Notes under the pieces: generated by a model | The model's database searches: none | The model's input: the letters and a program-made list of their open reading frames with translations, nothing else | Told to the model about the DNA's origin: nothing | Assembly: GCF_016808335.1 (NCBI RefSeq) | Contig: NC_053142.1 | Location: 49,471,992 to 49,535,991, forward strand | Length of the DNA stretch: 64,000 nucleotides | Origin: Panicum virgatum | Taxonomy: Eukaryota > Streptophyta > Magnoliopsida > Poales > Poaceae | Direction of reading: 5' to 3' | Program-made: the position numbers and the translations under genes | Shown: in pieces, positions 34,621 through 45,854 of the stretch | Position numbering within the stretch: position 1 is the first letter of the stretch | How the letters are laid out: each line of letters starts with the position of its first letter

Positions 34621-37600
34621 TTACACAGTAATGGTTGCGCGACCTGGTAGTCTACCTAAAACCTGAGCCGCAGCTTGAAGACAACTAAATCCGGCCTGAA
34701 ACCAAGCAGCGATCTCATCAACCACCCAATCTAGTGTTTCAGCTAAAGTTTTTACAGCACGGTTAAAAATTCTGTTGTTCCTTTCTTTCCATAGTATCCA
34801 GGTGACCGTAATTACCACCGAGTCAAAACATGGACGATCTTGTTTCTGAATGCTCTTCCTAGCTTTGTTCCACCAAACGACCAGCCACTTATCTTGGACA
34901 GATGGAGTGACAGTAGCCCAACCAATCCTGCGAAACAAATTGTACCACAGTTCCCTCGAGAATGGGCAGCAGATTAAGAGATGATCAATTGTCTCTGATG
35001 CCTGTGCGCAAAGGGTACATGAATTGTTTTGTTGCAGCCCGTGCCTTTTCCTCCGATCGGCAGTCCAGCATCTATCATGTAGCACTAACCAAATGAAAAA
35101 TTTGCATTTGGCCGGGGCTCGTACCTTACGAAGCAACCTAGCTCCTTCAACAGGATGTTGTCCAATGAAGAAAGATCGGTAGGCGGAGGAGCTAGAAAAA
35201 ACCTTGTCTGTGTCCATTTCCAGCACAATCTATCCGGCCGGTCATCTACAAATTCACTCCCCTCATCAAGTCCCACACAAGTAGATAGTCAAGAATGACT
35301 TGGACGGTTAGTGCTCCAGAAATATCTTTGGTCCAACGATTTGCTTGCAACGCTTGGGCAACAGTTCTTGTTTTCTTTATACGAGGACCAATTACCCTAC
35401 AAAGAGAAGGAGCAACATCGACCAGAGACTTCCCTTGCAACCAGCGATCAGTCCAGAACAGAGCTTTGCGGCCATCGCCCAATTCAACATAAATGGAGGC
35501 CTGGAACATGGCTTCCACAATGGGATCCTTTTCATCAGGCAACTCATGCCAAGGTCGTGCATCCTCAGTGCGTTTCAACCATAGCCATCTCATACGTAAA
35601 GCATATCCAAAGTGCTGCAAATCAATGATGCCTAATCCCCCCAACTCAGGGGGTCGACAAACTCTTGGCCAAGCTAGGAGACAGTGTCCTCCTTTGGCCG
35701 ATTGGGCACCTTTCCAAAGAAAACCCCGCCTGATGCTATCAATGCATTTGATAGCCCAAGGAGAGAGAGCGACTGCCAAAGCCGTATGCGTTGGGATGGC
35801 CAATAAAGTACTCTTAATGAGGACAGTTCTCCCAGCATGATTCAACAAGCCGGCCTTCCAGGACGGTAGCCTGTTTGCGACCTTGTCTATCAAAGGCTGC
35901 AAAGCGACCTTGCTCAACTTTTTTAGACCAAGCGGGATGCCCAGATAATGGATGGGGAAAGGATCAATCTTGCCTGGGAAGTGTGTGAGAAGCATCACAA
36001 GTGCTTCAAGATCGCATTGAATCGGCGAGATCAAGCATTTGGACAAATTTGTTTTCAAGCCCGAAGCGCCCGCAAATATTTCCAAGATTCCCCTGGTGAG
36101 CACCAAGTCTTGCTGATTTGGCGAGAGGAAAATGACAATGTCATCCGCATACATGAAAGCTCGTTCTTTGATCTTGGGATGAAGTACCTGCAAAAGCCCT
36201 CGGACATCAGCCAACTTTAGGAGGGCATTTAAGCCCTCCATGACCAGCACAAACAGTAAAGGAGATAATGGATCGCCCTGGCGTAGCCCTCTAGCATGAC
36301 AGATTCTTCTGCCAAGGGATCCATTCAAGATGACCTTTGTGCTGGCAGAAGATAAAATGACGGATGTCCAATCAAGCCACCTCCTGGAGAAACCAAGGTG
36401 TTGTAACAGGTTTAGCAAGAAACGCCAATTGACCGTGTCAAATGCTTTTGCAATATCGATCTTAATGAGGGCGGATGGTATTTTGTTTCGATGTAGCATC
36501 TTAGCAGAGAGTTGCACTGCTTTATAATTTTCATGTATGAGCCGGGATTGAATGAAGGCGCTTTGGTTGTGCTTGACAAGGTCATTCATGTGAGGTGCAA
36601 GACGGCGGGCTAGCACCTTGGTGAGCAGCTTGACAAAACTATGTATCAAGCTTCTGGGTGTAAGGATCACCGGGGTGTCCGACCCTAGAGGGGGAGGGGA
36701 TGAATAGGGTCGCTAATCGCTTTTTATCTTAGGACTCAATCTATTTGCATAAGATAAACCTAACACGTCATACACATACTAGTTATGACTAAGGTTTATC
36801 TATGCTACTCTCTACTTACCCCTAAAAGACTTCAACCTATAGCCAATCATAATCAAACTAACTAGGAAAGTAAAGACATGCAAGTAAGAGCAAATGCGGA
36901 AACGTAATACGGTAAGTAAAGAAGTAAGAGAGAGAATATGCAAACTCCCGTGAAGACACCAAGACACACGATTTAACGTGGTTCGGTTAGGACACCAAGT
37001 CCCTCCCTACGTCCACGGCCACTTGTCCAACACGAATAAGTGTGATGCCGAGTCTCTCCGCTTGATCACTGTCTTGCGTTCGCCACCAAGGCTCCCGGCA
37101 AGTAAAGGCTAAGTGACCCCAAGTCACCAAGACAAGGCCACCGCCACTGTCTCTCTCGAAGCGTCACCCATGGCACCGTCTTCACTATCGGAGATTCTCA
37201 CCAAGAGGGGTCTTCTTCCCTGCACAAAGTGTCGTTGACTCTCCACACCAAGTCGGAGGGTCACACGACGAGTACACAAGATGCTTGCCGCAGCAAGGCT
37301 TCTCTCAAGGGAGCTCTCGCAAGAACTAATCCCTATTACAAGCACTAAGCACTCTCACAAGTGTGCTTAAGCCTCTATGATGTACAATGATGCTCTATGG
37401 TGGTTGGAGGTGTTCTTCAAGTGTAGTAGGCTTCAGCAACTCCAGCACTCTCCAGCAACCTCAAATGATCCGGTCTTGGGGGTATATATAGCCCACACAC
37501 CCCAAAAGAGCCGTTGGGAAAGGCTGACAAAAATTCTTATCGTCGGTTAAACCGACGCTCCAGTTTTGTCAACACCGGATCAACCGGTGAGTGTACTTTC

Positions 37601-39660
37601 CCTTCTTCTAACCGTTACTGTCTTCCAACGGCTACTTGATCAATCGACCGACGCTCTTGAAATCACTGTCGGTTTAACCGGTGAGTGCAAGCTCAGAAAC
37701 CCCCGAAAAATGGAGTCTCTGGACAACTGCATCGACGCTCAATTTTGAGCATCGTCGGTTTAACCGGTGCTAAACCCTAGCCTCAGCCTCCGGGTCCATT
37801 GCACCGACGCCTTCATTTTTCCCGTCGTCAGTTCAACCGGTGCACTCTGCTGACTTGGTCTCCACTGAGCCCATTGCACCAGTGAGTACAATTTTCCTAT
37901 CGTCGGTTCAATTTTCGGGCCTAGCTACGCCTATTTTCTCTTTGTCATCACTTGAACCTAAAAGTCTGAGAATTGTCATCTTAACAATCATATTAGTCCA
38001 AGTGTTGTGTGTGTCATCAATCGCCAAAACATTATATTGAAATATGGCATGAGAGCCCATTTTCGCTACAATGGGCCTATAGTCCCCGATAGAGAGTGCA
38101 TCCTGCTTCTTACGCAAAAGGACCATGTATGCCTGGTTCACCAAGTAGAAACTCCGACCATCAAGCGACCAAATGGCCTGGAAGGCCCTCATGATGTCAG
38201 ATTTGATTATATGCCAAGCCGTCCTGTAGAAGAGTCCTGTAAACCCATCCAGCCCCGGCGCCTTGTCAGTAGGCATATCCACAATTGCCTGCCAGACCTC
38301 CTCTTCAGTAAAGTAGTGATCAAGCAAAGACCCATTAATCGAAGGGAAACCCAGCTCATCGAAATTAATGAGGTTGAGCTGATCTCCACGGGTGCCCAAC
38401 ATGCTTTCAAAATGCTTAAAAATCGCATCTGCCATTTCATCATCTTTAAATAGCACAGCCTCATCAGTTTTTAGCTTGGAAATATGCCCTTTACGATTCC
38501 TATGGCATGCTTGTAAATGAAAGAACCTCGTGTTGGCATCCCCTTCAGCCAAGAAAGTGAGTCGAGATCGCTGCCGAACCAAAGTTCTCTGTAACGAGGC
38601 AAGGCCAAGGGAGCACAGTTTGGCCTTCCTCCGCAAAGTTAACTCATGTGGCGCCAGGAGCCGAGAGTCCTGGGCTGCATCAAGTCGCAGCACAATCTCC
38701 TTTGCGATCGCTAATTGAAGGCGAACCGACCCAATTTTCTTAGCACTCCAACTCTTCAATGCCTTAGCTGTGTTCCGCAGCTTGTAGTCTAAACATCGTT
38801 AAGCGTCAGCATCATGAATCGACCAAGGTAATGGGGCATTCCAAGCCTCCTCGACGGCCTGTAAGAAACCTTCACATTTGGGCTAGAAGTTTTCAAAGCG
38901 GAATCACAAACATTGTGGAAGTGAGCAATCAGTTTTGAGAAGAAGCGGCGCATGATCAGAGCACTCTGTTGCTAGCGCCGATAGCTCATGATTGGGGAAG
39001 GCAAGGACCCATTCTTCAGAGGTGAAGACACGGTCAAGCCGTTCAAGCGTCGGCCTGTCACGTTCATTCGACCATGTATAGAGCCTGCCCCTGAGATAGA
39101 GCTCCTGTAAATCAGCATCACCGATGAATTGCCTGAATCGGCTCATCATACGTCTGTTGAGACGTGTGTTATTTTTGTCCTGAGCACGATAGATGAGATT
39201 AAAATCTCCCCAAACCAACCAGGTACCAGTGCAACCAGCACGTACATCCCTCAGCTCCTCCAAGAACAGAATTTTTTCCTGGTCCGTTTGTGGCCCATAG
39301 ACAGATGTTAGCCACCAAGTCTCTCCAGTCGCCAACATGGTGACCTTTGCCGTCAAGCTGTACGACCTTAGCAGCGGGGTGGTTACCGACCAAACATTAG
39401 TTCTCCAGGCCAGTAAGATGCCCCCACAAGTGTTGCTCGCTGGCAGAAAAAAAAAATCAAAACCAGCCCCACATATTTCCAAAATCAGACCTACCGAGCA
39501 ATTGTCAAGCTTAGATTCTTGTAAAGAAAGTAGGGATATGTTCTCCTGCACGACCAATTCACATACCACATTGCGACGGGCTCTAGAGTTGAGGCCCCTT
39601 ACGTTTCATACAAGACAGTTTTCACGTATCATGGATTAACAGTTTTGCGACCAAAATGAA
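34621..39660 (-). pseudogene. LINE ORF2 (endonuclease-reverse transcriptase), broken
   Basis: Three main blocks. 38904-39569 is an AP-endonuclease (SLLSLQESKLDN, TSVYGPQTDQEK, WLVWGDFNLIY, CSDHAPLLL). 38070-38759 is the linker up to SIGDYRPI, which is cut exactly by the solo LTR. 35246-36653 is reverse transcriptase (SLIHSFVKLLTKVLARRL, GLRQGDPLSPLLFVL, FMYADDIVIF). 34621-35226 gives the zf-RVT region (CKFFIWLVLHDRCWTADRR, CTLCAQASETIDHLL). Several frame changes plus the insertion make it inactive. Confidence 0.88.
36659..38070. mobile_element. solo LTR, 1412 bp, inserted in the LINE
   Basis: Starts TGTAAGGATCACCGGGGTGT and ends TTTTCGCTACA (TG...CA), flanked by a 5-bp target duplication CTGGG/ATGGG (36654-36658, 38071-38075; one mutation). 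It interrupts the LINE codons between GDYRPI and SLIHSF, whose joined reading is seamless, so both boundaries are exact. It contains many CGTCGGTTTAACCGG-type motifs (37540-37910). No interior or second LTR, so it arose by LTR-LTR recombination. Probably a Copia- or gypsy-type family common in panicoids. Confidence 0.85.
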
Positions 39661-39799
39661 CCGACCAGCAAAGCACTCAAAGCACCGACACAGGTGTCGC
39701 TACATCTGTTGCCAGAGATCCCATCCCTGCTGGCAACAAGTCATCCAAAGCCTTACATTGTGAGACAGTGAGGGTGGAGGAGAATGTATCCGTAAATTG

Positions 39800-42225
39800 C
39801 TAGAACGAGGACGCGTCCGGGGGATGGGTGTCCGAGGTGATGCCCAGCTTCTTCTTCATCACGTTCTGCGCTTGGACCGTGGGCTTTGTGGCATGGTGAT
39901 GCGACTTCTTTGCCAGCCTTTCGCTGCGCCGGATGGTGAATTCTTGTGGCTGCTGCCGGGAACGGCGCCTTGGCGGAGAAGCGACCAGCACTGGTGGGGG
40001 GGCATCCCCGCACATAGCATGCGCGAAATTAGCGACCGTCTCTTTAACCGGCGTGCTGGCATCAGGGAAAAGGTTGAACGGTAGCGACTCCCGAGTCCCA
40101 CGCGTGACTGTGATGTTGCGGAGCGAAGGGGAGGAGTGCAGGACCGGCGCAGGTCCCTGCAAAGCGAAACATACCGATTCCAGGGCAGGAGAGATGGCTT
40201 GTCCCTCCAATGCAGGCACAGCGGGCAGCGCCTCCATCTGGGACACCAGAGGTGGAGAAGGAGGCATATCATCCACAAAAGATGGGTTTGATGGAATAAA
40301 GATTGCTTCACTTTCAATTAACATAGGATCCACGTGAGGAGCAATTGTCTGGGCAACTAAGTGTGATAGCGGCCCATCATCAGCAACCAATCTGGGAGCC
40401 CAGGAACGACAGGCTTCAGCTTCAAATACCATTGGATCAAAATCTCGAGCATGAACCATGGGAGAGTGACCATCATGAAATAATTCTGCAGCCCCGTCAA
40501 CATTGGGTATGCAGTGCTGACCCAAAGCAGGTTGTTGCAGCTTTGCCGGTGAGAAACTGCCAAATCGTATGGGGTAGGGGAGCGACCAGGCAAACGGCAA
40601 GGGATTAGAGGGGACATCCGTTCCCGACGCTACACCACCACCGGTGGTATTTTCAGAGCCATCCCCAAAGCCCGGATAATCCTCATCGTCATCAGAGTCA
40701 GTTAGTACACGATCAGGTAGAGTATCAGAATCATCGGAGGAGCTCGAATCATTCCAATCCTGTACCTCGAGGATTTCAATTGGGACCTTATACCCAAGCA
40801 GAGGTAGGCTGTGATGTATAATCTGCTCAGGCCGAAGAAAAGATTATTATTCCCCAAGCCTACAATTTTCTCTGGAACGCGGATGACCGCCTCATTTGGA
40901 ATATGGTCCGGATCACTACACCAAACAATCGCCTGAAAACGACGTAAATCAGCATGCGCCATCGTCGTGGGAGTGAGCACAGGCGTGGCACAGGCATCAC
41001 CAAGAATGGCCTGTGCGGTTGCCACCGACCAAGCATGCGAGGGAACTCCACGAAGCTCAACCAGAACCCGGTAGCGCATAGATTCGCCCTCAGCCGTGGA
41101 GAGTCGATTCCAACGACGGAAACGCAGCACCATATCAGCACGCGGCAGAGGAGGATTCAGCACACGTTGCACATCCGACGGATTCCGAAAAATGAGCAGG
41201 AAATCTTCAGGCCAGTAACGATGAAGGGTGAAATCAGAAGCAGCCAAACCATAGTTGTCCTGAACGAAGCGCCTGACCTAGAAAGGGGCGAGGGAGGGAC
41301 GGGTTCCGACGACCAGAACGACCAAAGCGGATGCAACCAGTGTGTCCTCATCGTGTTGCAACTCCGCTGAACGAGGAACCGTCCGGATAACCAAGTCAGG
41401 CCTTCGTGAGGGATGCCCTTTCGGAAACTCCGGGACGACATCCGGTGGTGTAGAGCGGCCTTCCGGCGAAGCGCTGCGACCCCTCGGCGAGGCCGCGCAG
41501 ATGGACGGCGGACCAGAGTAGGCCCGGCCGGTGGAAGCAGACCCAGAGGATGCAGTCGAAGCAGAGGCAGCCGAACGTCCTTGGCCCCAGAAGTTTGATG
41601 CCGTTGCCGCATCCATGCGAGTGCCGGCCCGACGAACCTGGGGCGCTTGCAGTTCCTGGCGGAATGGCCCACCTCCTCACAACGGAGGCAACGAGAAGGC
41701 TGGGTGCAGCGCGAGGCAACGTGGTCGTAAGCAAGGCAATTGAAGCATCTTCCGACCAAATCTGCAGGCACCGGCCGACGGGTGTGAGGGCGATGAGGGG
41801 ACGCGCCGCCAAACGAGCACGGCGCTTGTTGACCACCCTGCGGAATCCGTCCTCATCCACCTCAGGATCCGAGTGCGACTGGGGGGGGGGGGCGGGTTTG
41901 CAGACGACCGGCGGGCGTCAGCCATGAAGCCGCCCGAACCGCGAGCGTGAGAAGTGGATCTGCGGCGACCTTCAGCAGCCACCCCCTTCCCCTTAGGCAA
42001 GGAGCAAGGGGGCAGCCAGTTTAGCTCCTCATCCTCATCCTCGGAGTCGGACAGCAAGCTGAAGCAGATGCCCTCAGGAGAAACATCTGCCAGGTGAGAG
42101 GGACCCGCACCCGGGGAGGGGGAGAAGGGGATGGCGTTGGGATTGAGTTGGTGACGCAGATCCGACGCGGATCTGACACCCGAGCGACCAGCATCCTTGG
42201 GGGGTGATGGCGGAGGGTCCCCCAT
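39800..42225 (-). pseudogene. LINE ORF1 (gag-like), frameshifted
   Basis: Starts near MGDPPPSPPKDAGRS at 42225. A run of 12 G (41881-41892) causes a frame change. The nucleic-acid-binding zinc knuckles CFNCLAYDHVASRC and CLRCEEVGHSARNC lie at about 41640-41745. A DUF4283-like stretch (HRYWPEDFLLIFRNPSDVQ) and a tail with RRSERLAKKSHHH follow in shifted frames. Confidence 0.75.
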
Positions 42226-42513
42226 TGAGAGTGCAAGAGAAGGGGAGGGAGCGTAGATCTGAGCGTCAAGGCAGGAGAGAGCGGTGACGGGGGCTTGGGA
42301 GCTGCCAGATCGGTGGGGGACCGCCGGCAGTGGGGCTGGTGGCCGCCGGGACCGGGTGGCCGCCGGCGGGGTCTTGGGGTGGGGTGGAAGACGCTACAGA
42401 AAGCTCCGTCCGCGGCGTGCGCTCCGTGAGTCTCCGCCGATGGCATTGTCGCCCGGCAGGGTCTCAGCAGCGCCCGGAACGCGGCCGTGCTCCGTCCGTT
42501 AAGCAACTTTCAT

Positions 42514-43091
42514 GAATTATTAAATGCCTGTAAAGTTGAAACTAAGTCTGCTAAAGTGACTGCTGTACGTGGTTTGATTTCTTCAGTGTTTAATTCACTC
42601 ATATTGTTCGGGATTTTCCAGGTGCAGAGGCCGATGGCAGTGGCGCTTCTGTTGTGTAGGGCGGGCATAGCGAAGGGGAAGAACTCAAAACTATTAGAAC
42701 AGACCCATCGCGTCCATTTATTTATTCAATGGTTTCTGCTTTAGCCCAGATACAACACTTGGAAGGTATTTCCCCCCGTGCTGAAACACTCCTTGAGACA
42801 CACTAGCATGAACAAACAGAGGTATTTGGTCTGTCAGTCTTCCGGCCGAGCTGACATTCATTCTGTCACCACTCAACATTTCCTCGACGCGCAAGGTGGG
42901 ACCGTGGGAGACGCACCGGAGGGACTAGGGTGTTCGGGGCATAAAATATCATCTTTGATTCTCCACTCTGTCTGTCTTCACCCCCTGTTAATGGAAGCTG
43001 ATTTAAGCACTGAACTAACCATACAAAAAAAAAGCGCAGACTGTTTGTACGAGAGACTGACCCGGGCAGTTATTGCCCTATAGTACAAAGA
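42514..43091. other. intergenic between LINE and small peptide candidate
   Basis: No gene recognised. A splice-acceptor-like site (CCATTAACAG, minus strand, about 42990) precedes a short open frame that could be a downstream exon of the candidate at 43092-43346; this is speculative. A run of 18 G occurs at 43102-43119. Confidence 0.35.
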
Positions 43092-43346
43092 TCAAATATG
43101 AGGGGGGGGGGGGGGGGGGTACGAGTAACAGTAAAGGTAAGCAAACCAGTCATGACGTCCCCCGTCGTGGGTTGCCACCATAGCTTTAGCCGGAAGCATG
43201 GATCTCGTCTTCTTGATGTGGGAGGTTGCATCACCCGCTGGTGATCCCTGTGACTGCAAGAGCTCTCGGGATGCAACAAGGCAGAACAGCGTGCTAGCAG
43301 TACTGAGCCACAGGAACGCTAGAACAAATACTAGCCGGCCAGCCAT
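43092..43346 (-). CDS. possible small secreted peptide gene (unrecognised)
   Basis: An 84-codon frame starting MAGRLVFVLAFLWLSTASTL at 43346, with a strong signal peptide likely cut near LVASRE. A short basic/hydrophilic mature part (HIKKTRSMLPAKAM, THDGGRHDW) follows and ends in a proline run coded by the G18 homopolymer. A good TATA box (CTATATATATGG, 43399-43409, minus) lies about 55 bp upstream of the ATG, as for a real gene. A donor-like GACTGGTTTGC after HDW suggests the native end may be spliced. No family recognised and no cysteine framework. It could be a peptide-hormone precursor, the stigma-side small secreted component of a self-incompatibility locus, or a chance frame. Confidence 0.4.
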   Translation of the reverse strand: MAGRLVFVLAFLWLSTASTLFCLVASRELLQSQGSPAGDATSHIKKTRSMLPAKAMVATHDGGRHDWFAYLYCYSYPPPPPPHI

Positions 43347-43398
43347 TCTTCCGAAGCGTATCTGGTGTTCTGCAATGAGAATAAGGTGCCCCCTGGTC

Positions 43399-43409
43399 CA
43401 TATATATAG
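43399..43409 (-). promoter_or_regulatory. TATA box of the small secreted peptide candidate
   Basis: CTATATATATGG on the minus strand, about 55 bp 5' of the Met codon at 43346, leaving room for a start site and short leader. Confidence 0.45.
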
Positions 43410-43459
43410 TGGATGCGTCAGGATGTTCATTCAAAAGTTTGGCAAGAGAACGTCCTTAG

Positions 43460-43846
43460 TTAAATGATGTTCCCCCAAAATATATCGTGGAAGTTTGGCA
43501 TGTCTACGGAATCAGTATCTCCTAGCCAGATACAGTTTGTCATGCACTGCAGTAAAGCTAATATGCACATATCTTCCTGAGAAGAACTTAGACGGAAGAT
43601 TTTATGACGAGGCACCAATGGCATGTAAATATTGCTGCTAATCTTGGACTCATAATTTGCACAGACAGCATTTTTGTGCTTCAAAAAATGGCATGTAAAT
43701 CCTCCAGTACCATACACTCCTAAGACCGTAAAGCACAACAGAGCCATGCAACAGTATGACTTCAATTTTCTCATTTCGCGAATCAAATTATATTTCTTCA
43801 TTCTGGAATTGCACGGCCAGTTATGCTGAGTTATACTTATGCCACT
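43460..43846 (-). other. open frame with signal-peptide-like start (doubtful gene)
   Basis: From the internal Met of MRKLKSYCCMALLCFTVLGV the frame has a hydrophobic leader and cysteines in TCHFLKHKNAVC and MCILALLQCMTNC. The full open frame starts inside the LINE fragment at 43877-44285 (its first 12 codons), so any real start must lie downstream of that. AT-rich, no promoter sign, no known family. Recorded because it is small, cysteine-containing and close to the DUF247 pair. Confidence 0.2.
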
Positions 43847-43876
43847 AATACAAAGAGCAACAGTAATCTTGCTGAG

Positions 43877-44285
43877 GGGGTGGACATCGGGCAATTGGAC
43901 ATCGGGCACAATCCAAGTTCCGGCTAACCCAGAAGAAGAGATTGAGGATTGGTGGAAGAGAAGCCTGGAACTTCTACCACAGGTGCAAAAGTGATCGGTT
44001 GCTGCAATCCAAATGTATACTGCTTGGAATCTTTGGAAGGAAAGGAACAGGAGGATCTTTGAACAGAAGACATTGCAGCCACTACAAGTTTTTCAGCTTA
44101 TCAAGGAAGAGGTCAACCTTAGAAGGGCTGCCTGTGGCACCCCGAGGGGGATTTAGCTGTAATCATGAGTCGAGGAGTTCATTTTGTTTCATGTAATCAC
44201 AATTCACAACCCTTTGTTTTAACTGTAAACTTTGTTTTCTCTCTTAAATGCATCGGCAGTGCTCCTGCCTAGTTGTTCAAAAAAA
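43877..44285 (+). mobile_element. 5'-truncated L1 LINE fragment
   Basis: Encodes the ORF2 tail (EEIEDWWKRSLELLPQVQK and, past a stop, YTAWNLWKERNRRIF), followed by a 3' UTR and poly-A at about 44279-44287. The 11-bp target duplication AATCTTGCTGA is seen before (about 43866-43876) and after (about 44287-44297) the insert. Confidence 0.8.
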
Positions 44286-44297
44286 AAATCTTGCTGA

Positions 44298-45018
44298 AAA
44301 AACCCATAACAGATCAGCCAGCCTCAGGTCAACCGAACTAATAATGTGCATCCAGCTCGGAATCTAAACAGAAATAAAGATCAGCCAAATCAAACGACCT
44401 GAACTTTTTTAGTTGTATACTTTTGTGCAAGTTCCCGTTATTTGCCTTACCACTATCTGAAACATTTGCACTATGCTGAGGAGAGCTTCCTGTTCCAATG
44501 TGCCGTCCGCCATCAGGAAAATGCATAGATGTTATGGAACTACTGTCTGGTACCATGTGTTTTGCACTTTGGTTGAGGAAAAAAAGTGAGACAACTATAG
44601 TTTCTTTTCTGTTGTATCTAGTTGGTTAATAATTATACTGTTGCAAAGTTTGCTTTGGCTTTGACGAGAGCGCCGTTGCTAGCTATCGCTTTTGTGCGTA
44701 CCCTAATGCAGGATCAGAGCAGGTCATCCGACTATCAGAGTCATCCCACCTTCACAAATTTATTAGACGTAGCACTACACTAGCATGAGGTCCGTAGCAA
44801 GATATCTCGTGAGTCATGACGATGTCCAGTTCACTATGGTTGGCGTCTCTATTTAAGCTGGTGCTAACTCCATTTCATCCAACCAAACTACAGCGGCTAC
44901 TTTCTTTCTCCAGTGCTGTCAAAACATGCCGACCATGACTTTCAAGCTGCTTCCACATAGCCCTGGCAGGCTACCCCACTAGGAACCGTTGAAAGTTTGC
45001 ACTTGCTTACTGGTAGGT
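44298..45018. other. intergenic
   Basis: No gene recognised. A minus-strand frame at 44338-44556 contains RSFDLADL, like the glycerol kinase C-terminus, but the match is only about 20 bp. Confidence 0.4.
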
Positions 45019-45027
45019 TAAAATATG

Positions 45028-45559
45028 GGAAAAAGTCTAAATTACTCCGCTAAACTATAGCCAAAATTTGGATAACCCCATAAACTATTGTTTGGTTCAT
45101 TTTACCCCTCAAACTATGCACTTTGGTTCAAATTACCCTTTAATATAATTTGTCTTTTTCATTTCTCCTTGCATAGATGGAGTCTTAAGCTGAAATTTTA
45201 CAAGATGATAGTACACATCATAACACATCTTTAAAAAAAATACATCATAATTTTTTATTATCATTTTGATAGGTTACAATTTTTAATAATAAACTAATCA
45301 TTGGCGTTCAAAATTATATGAAAAATAATGATGAAAAATTTATAACAAATTTTTTAATGTGTATTGTAATGTCCACTACAACTCTGCAAAATTTGAAAAT
45401 AAAATTCAACTTGTGTATAGAGAAACAAAAAAGACAAAATGTATCATGGGGTAAAATGAACTAAATTGCATAGTTTAGAGGATAAATTGAACCAAGTTAT
45501 AGTTTACGGGGTTATCCAGACTTTGGTTATAGTTTAGGGGAGTAATTTAGATTTTTTCC
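45028..45559. mobile_element. Mutator-type MITE
   Basis: Long terminal inverted repeats (about 100 bp) start GGAAAAAGTCTAAATTACTCC and, at the other end, GGAAAAAATCTAAATTACTCC. They are flanked by a perfect 9-bp target duplication TAAAATATG (45019-45027, 45560-45568). No coding capacity; 532 bp. Confidence 0.82.
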
Positions 45560-45854
45560 TAAAATATGTGCAGGTAAACTGCTGATTTTTTTTAAAAAAA
45601 GTCCATGTCTGGATATTAAGGAACAACTAATAAGTACAAGAGAAGCAATCGATAGTTCAACTTAAAAGATGATGGATACTCAGAATCTCTGTGAAGAACT
45701 GGCATATCTCTGTAAAGCTTCATTTTTAAGAAAGCAGAGAACAAACCCACAGAAGTGGAGTAATGCACACATACCACTTTATTCATTGACAAACAAGGAC
45801 GAGCTGACAACCACCTGGGTTGATGGTACCTAGCGTGCAACAAGGTGAGATAAT

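Larger units (their letters stand above)
34506..42498 (-). mobile_element. near full-length L1-type LINE, split by a solo LTR
   Basis: A 15-bp target duplication TTAAGCAACTTTCAT (34491-34505 and 42499-42513) frames the element, and its minus-strand 3' end is a short poly-A (poly-T at 34506-34514 on +). Without the nested solo LTR (36659-38070) it is about 6.6 kb, the usual size of a plant L1. It encodes an ORF1 with zinc knuckles and an ORF2 with endonuclease, reverse transcriptase and a zf-RVT-like C-terminus, both now interrupted. The intact duplication shows insertion into sequence downstream of DUF247 gene 2. Confidence 0.92.

Noticed and set aside
41881..41892. Run of 12 G as a programmed frameshift site in LINE ORF1
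   Set aside because: The LINE is already broken in several places; slippage or sequencing error is the simpler explanation.
44338..44556. Possible duplicated glycerol kinase last exon (RSFDLADL)
   Set aside because: Similarity is about 20 bp with mismatches and nothing else of the gene is present nearby; chance is likely.
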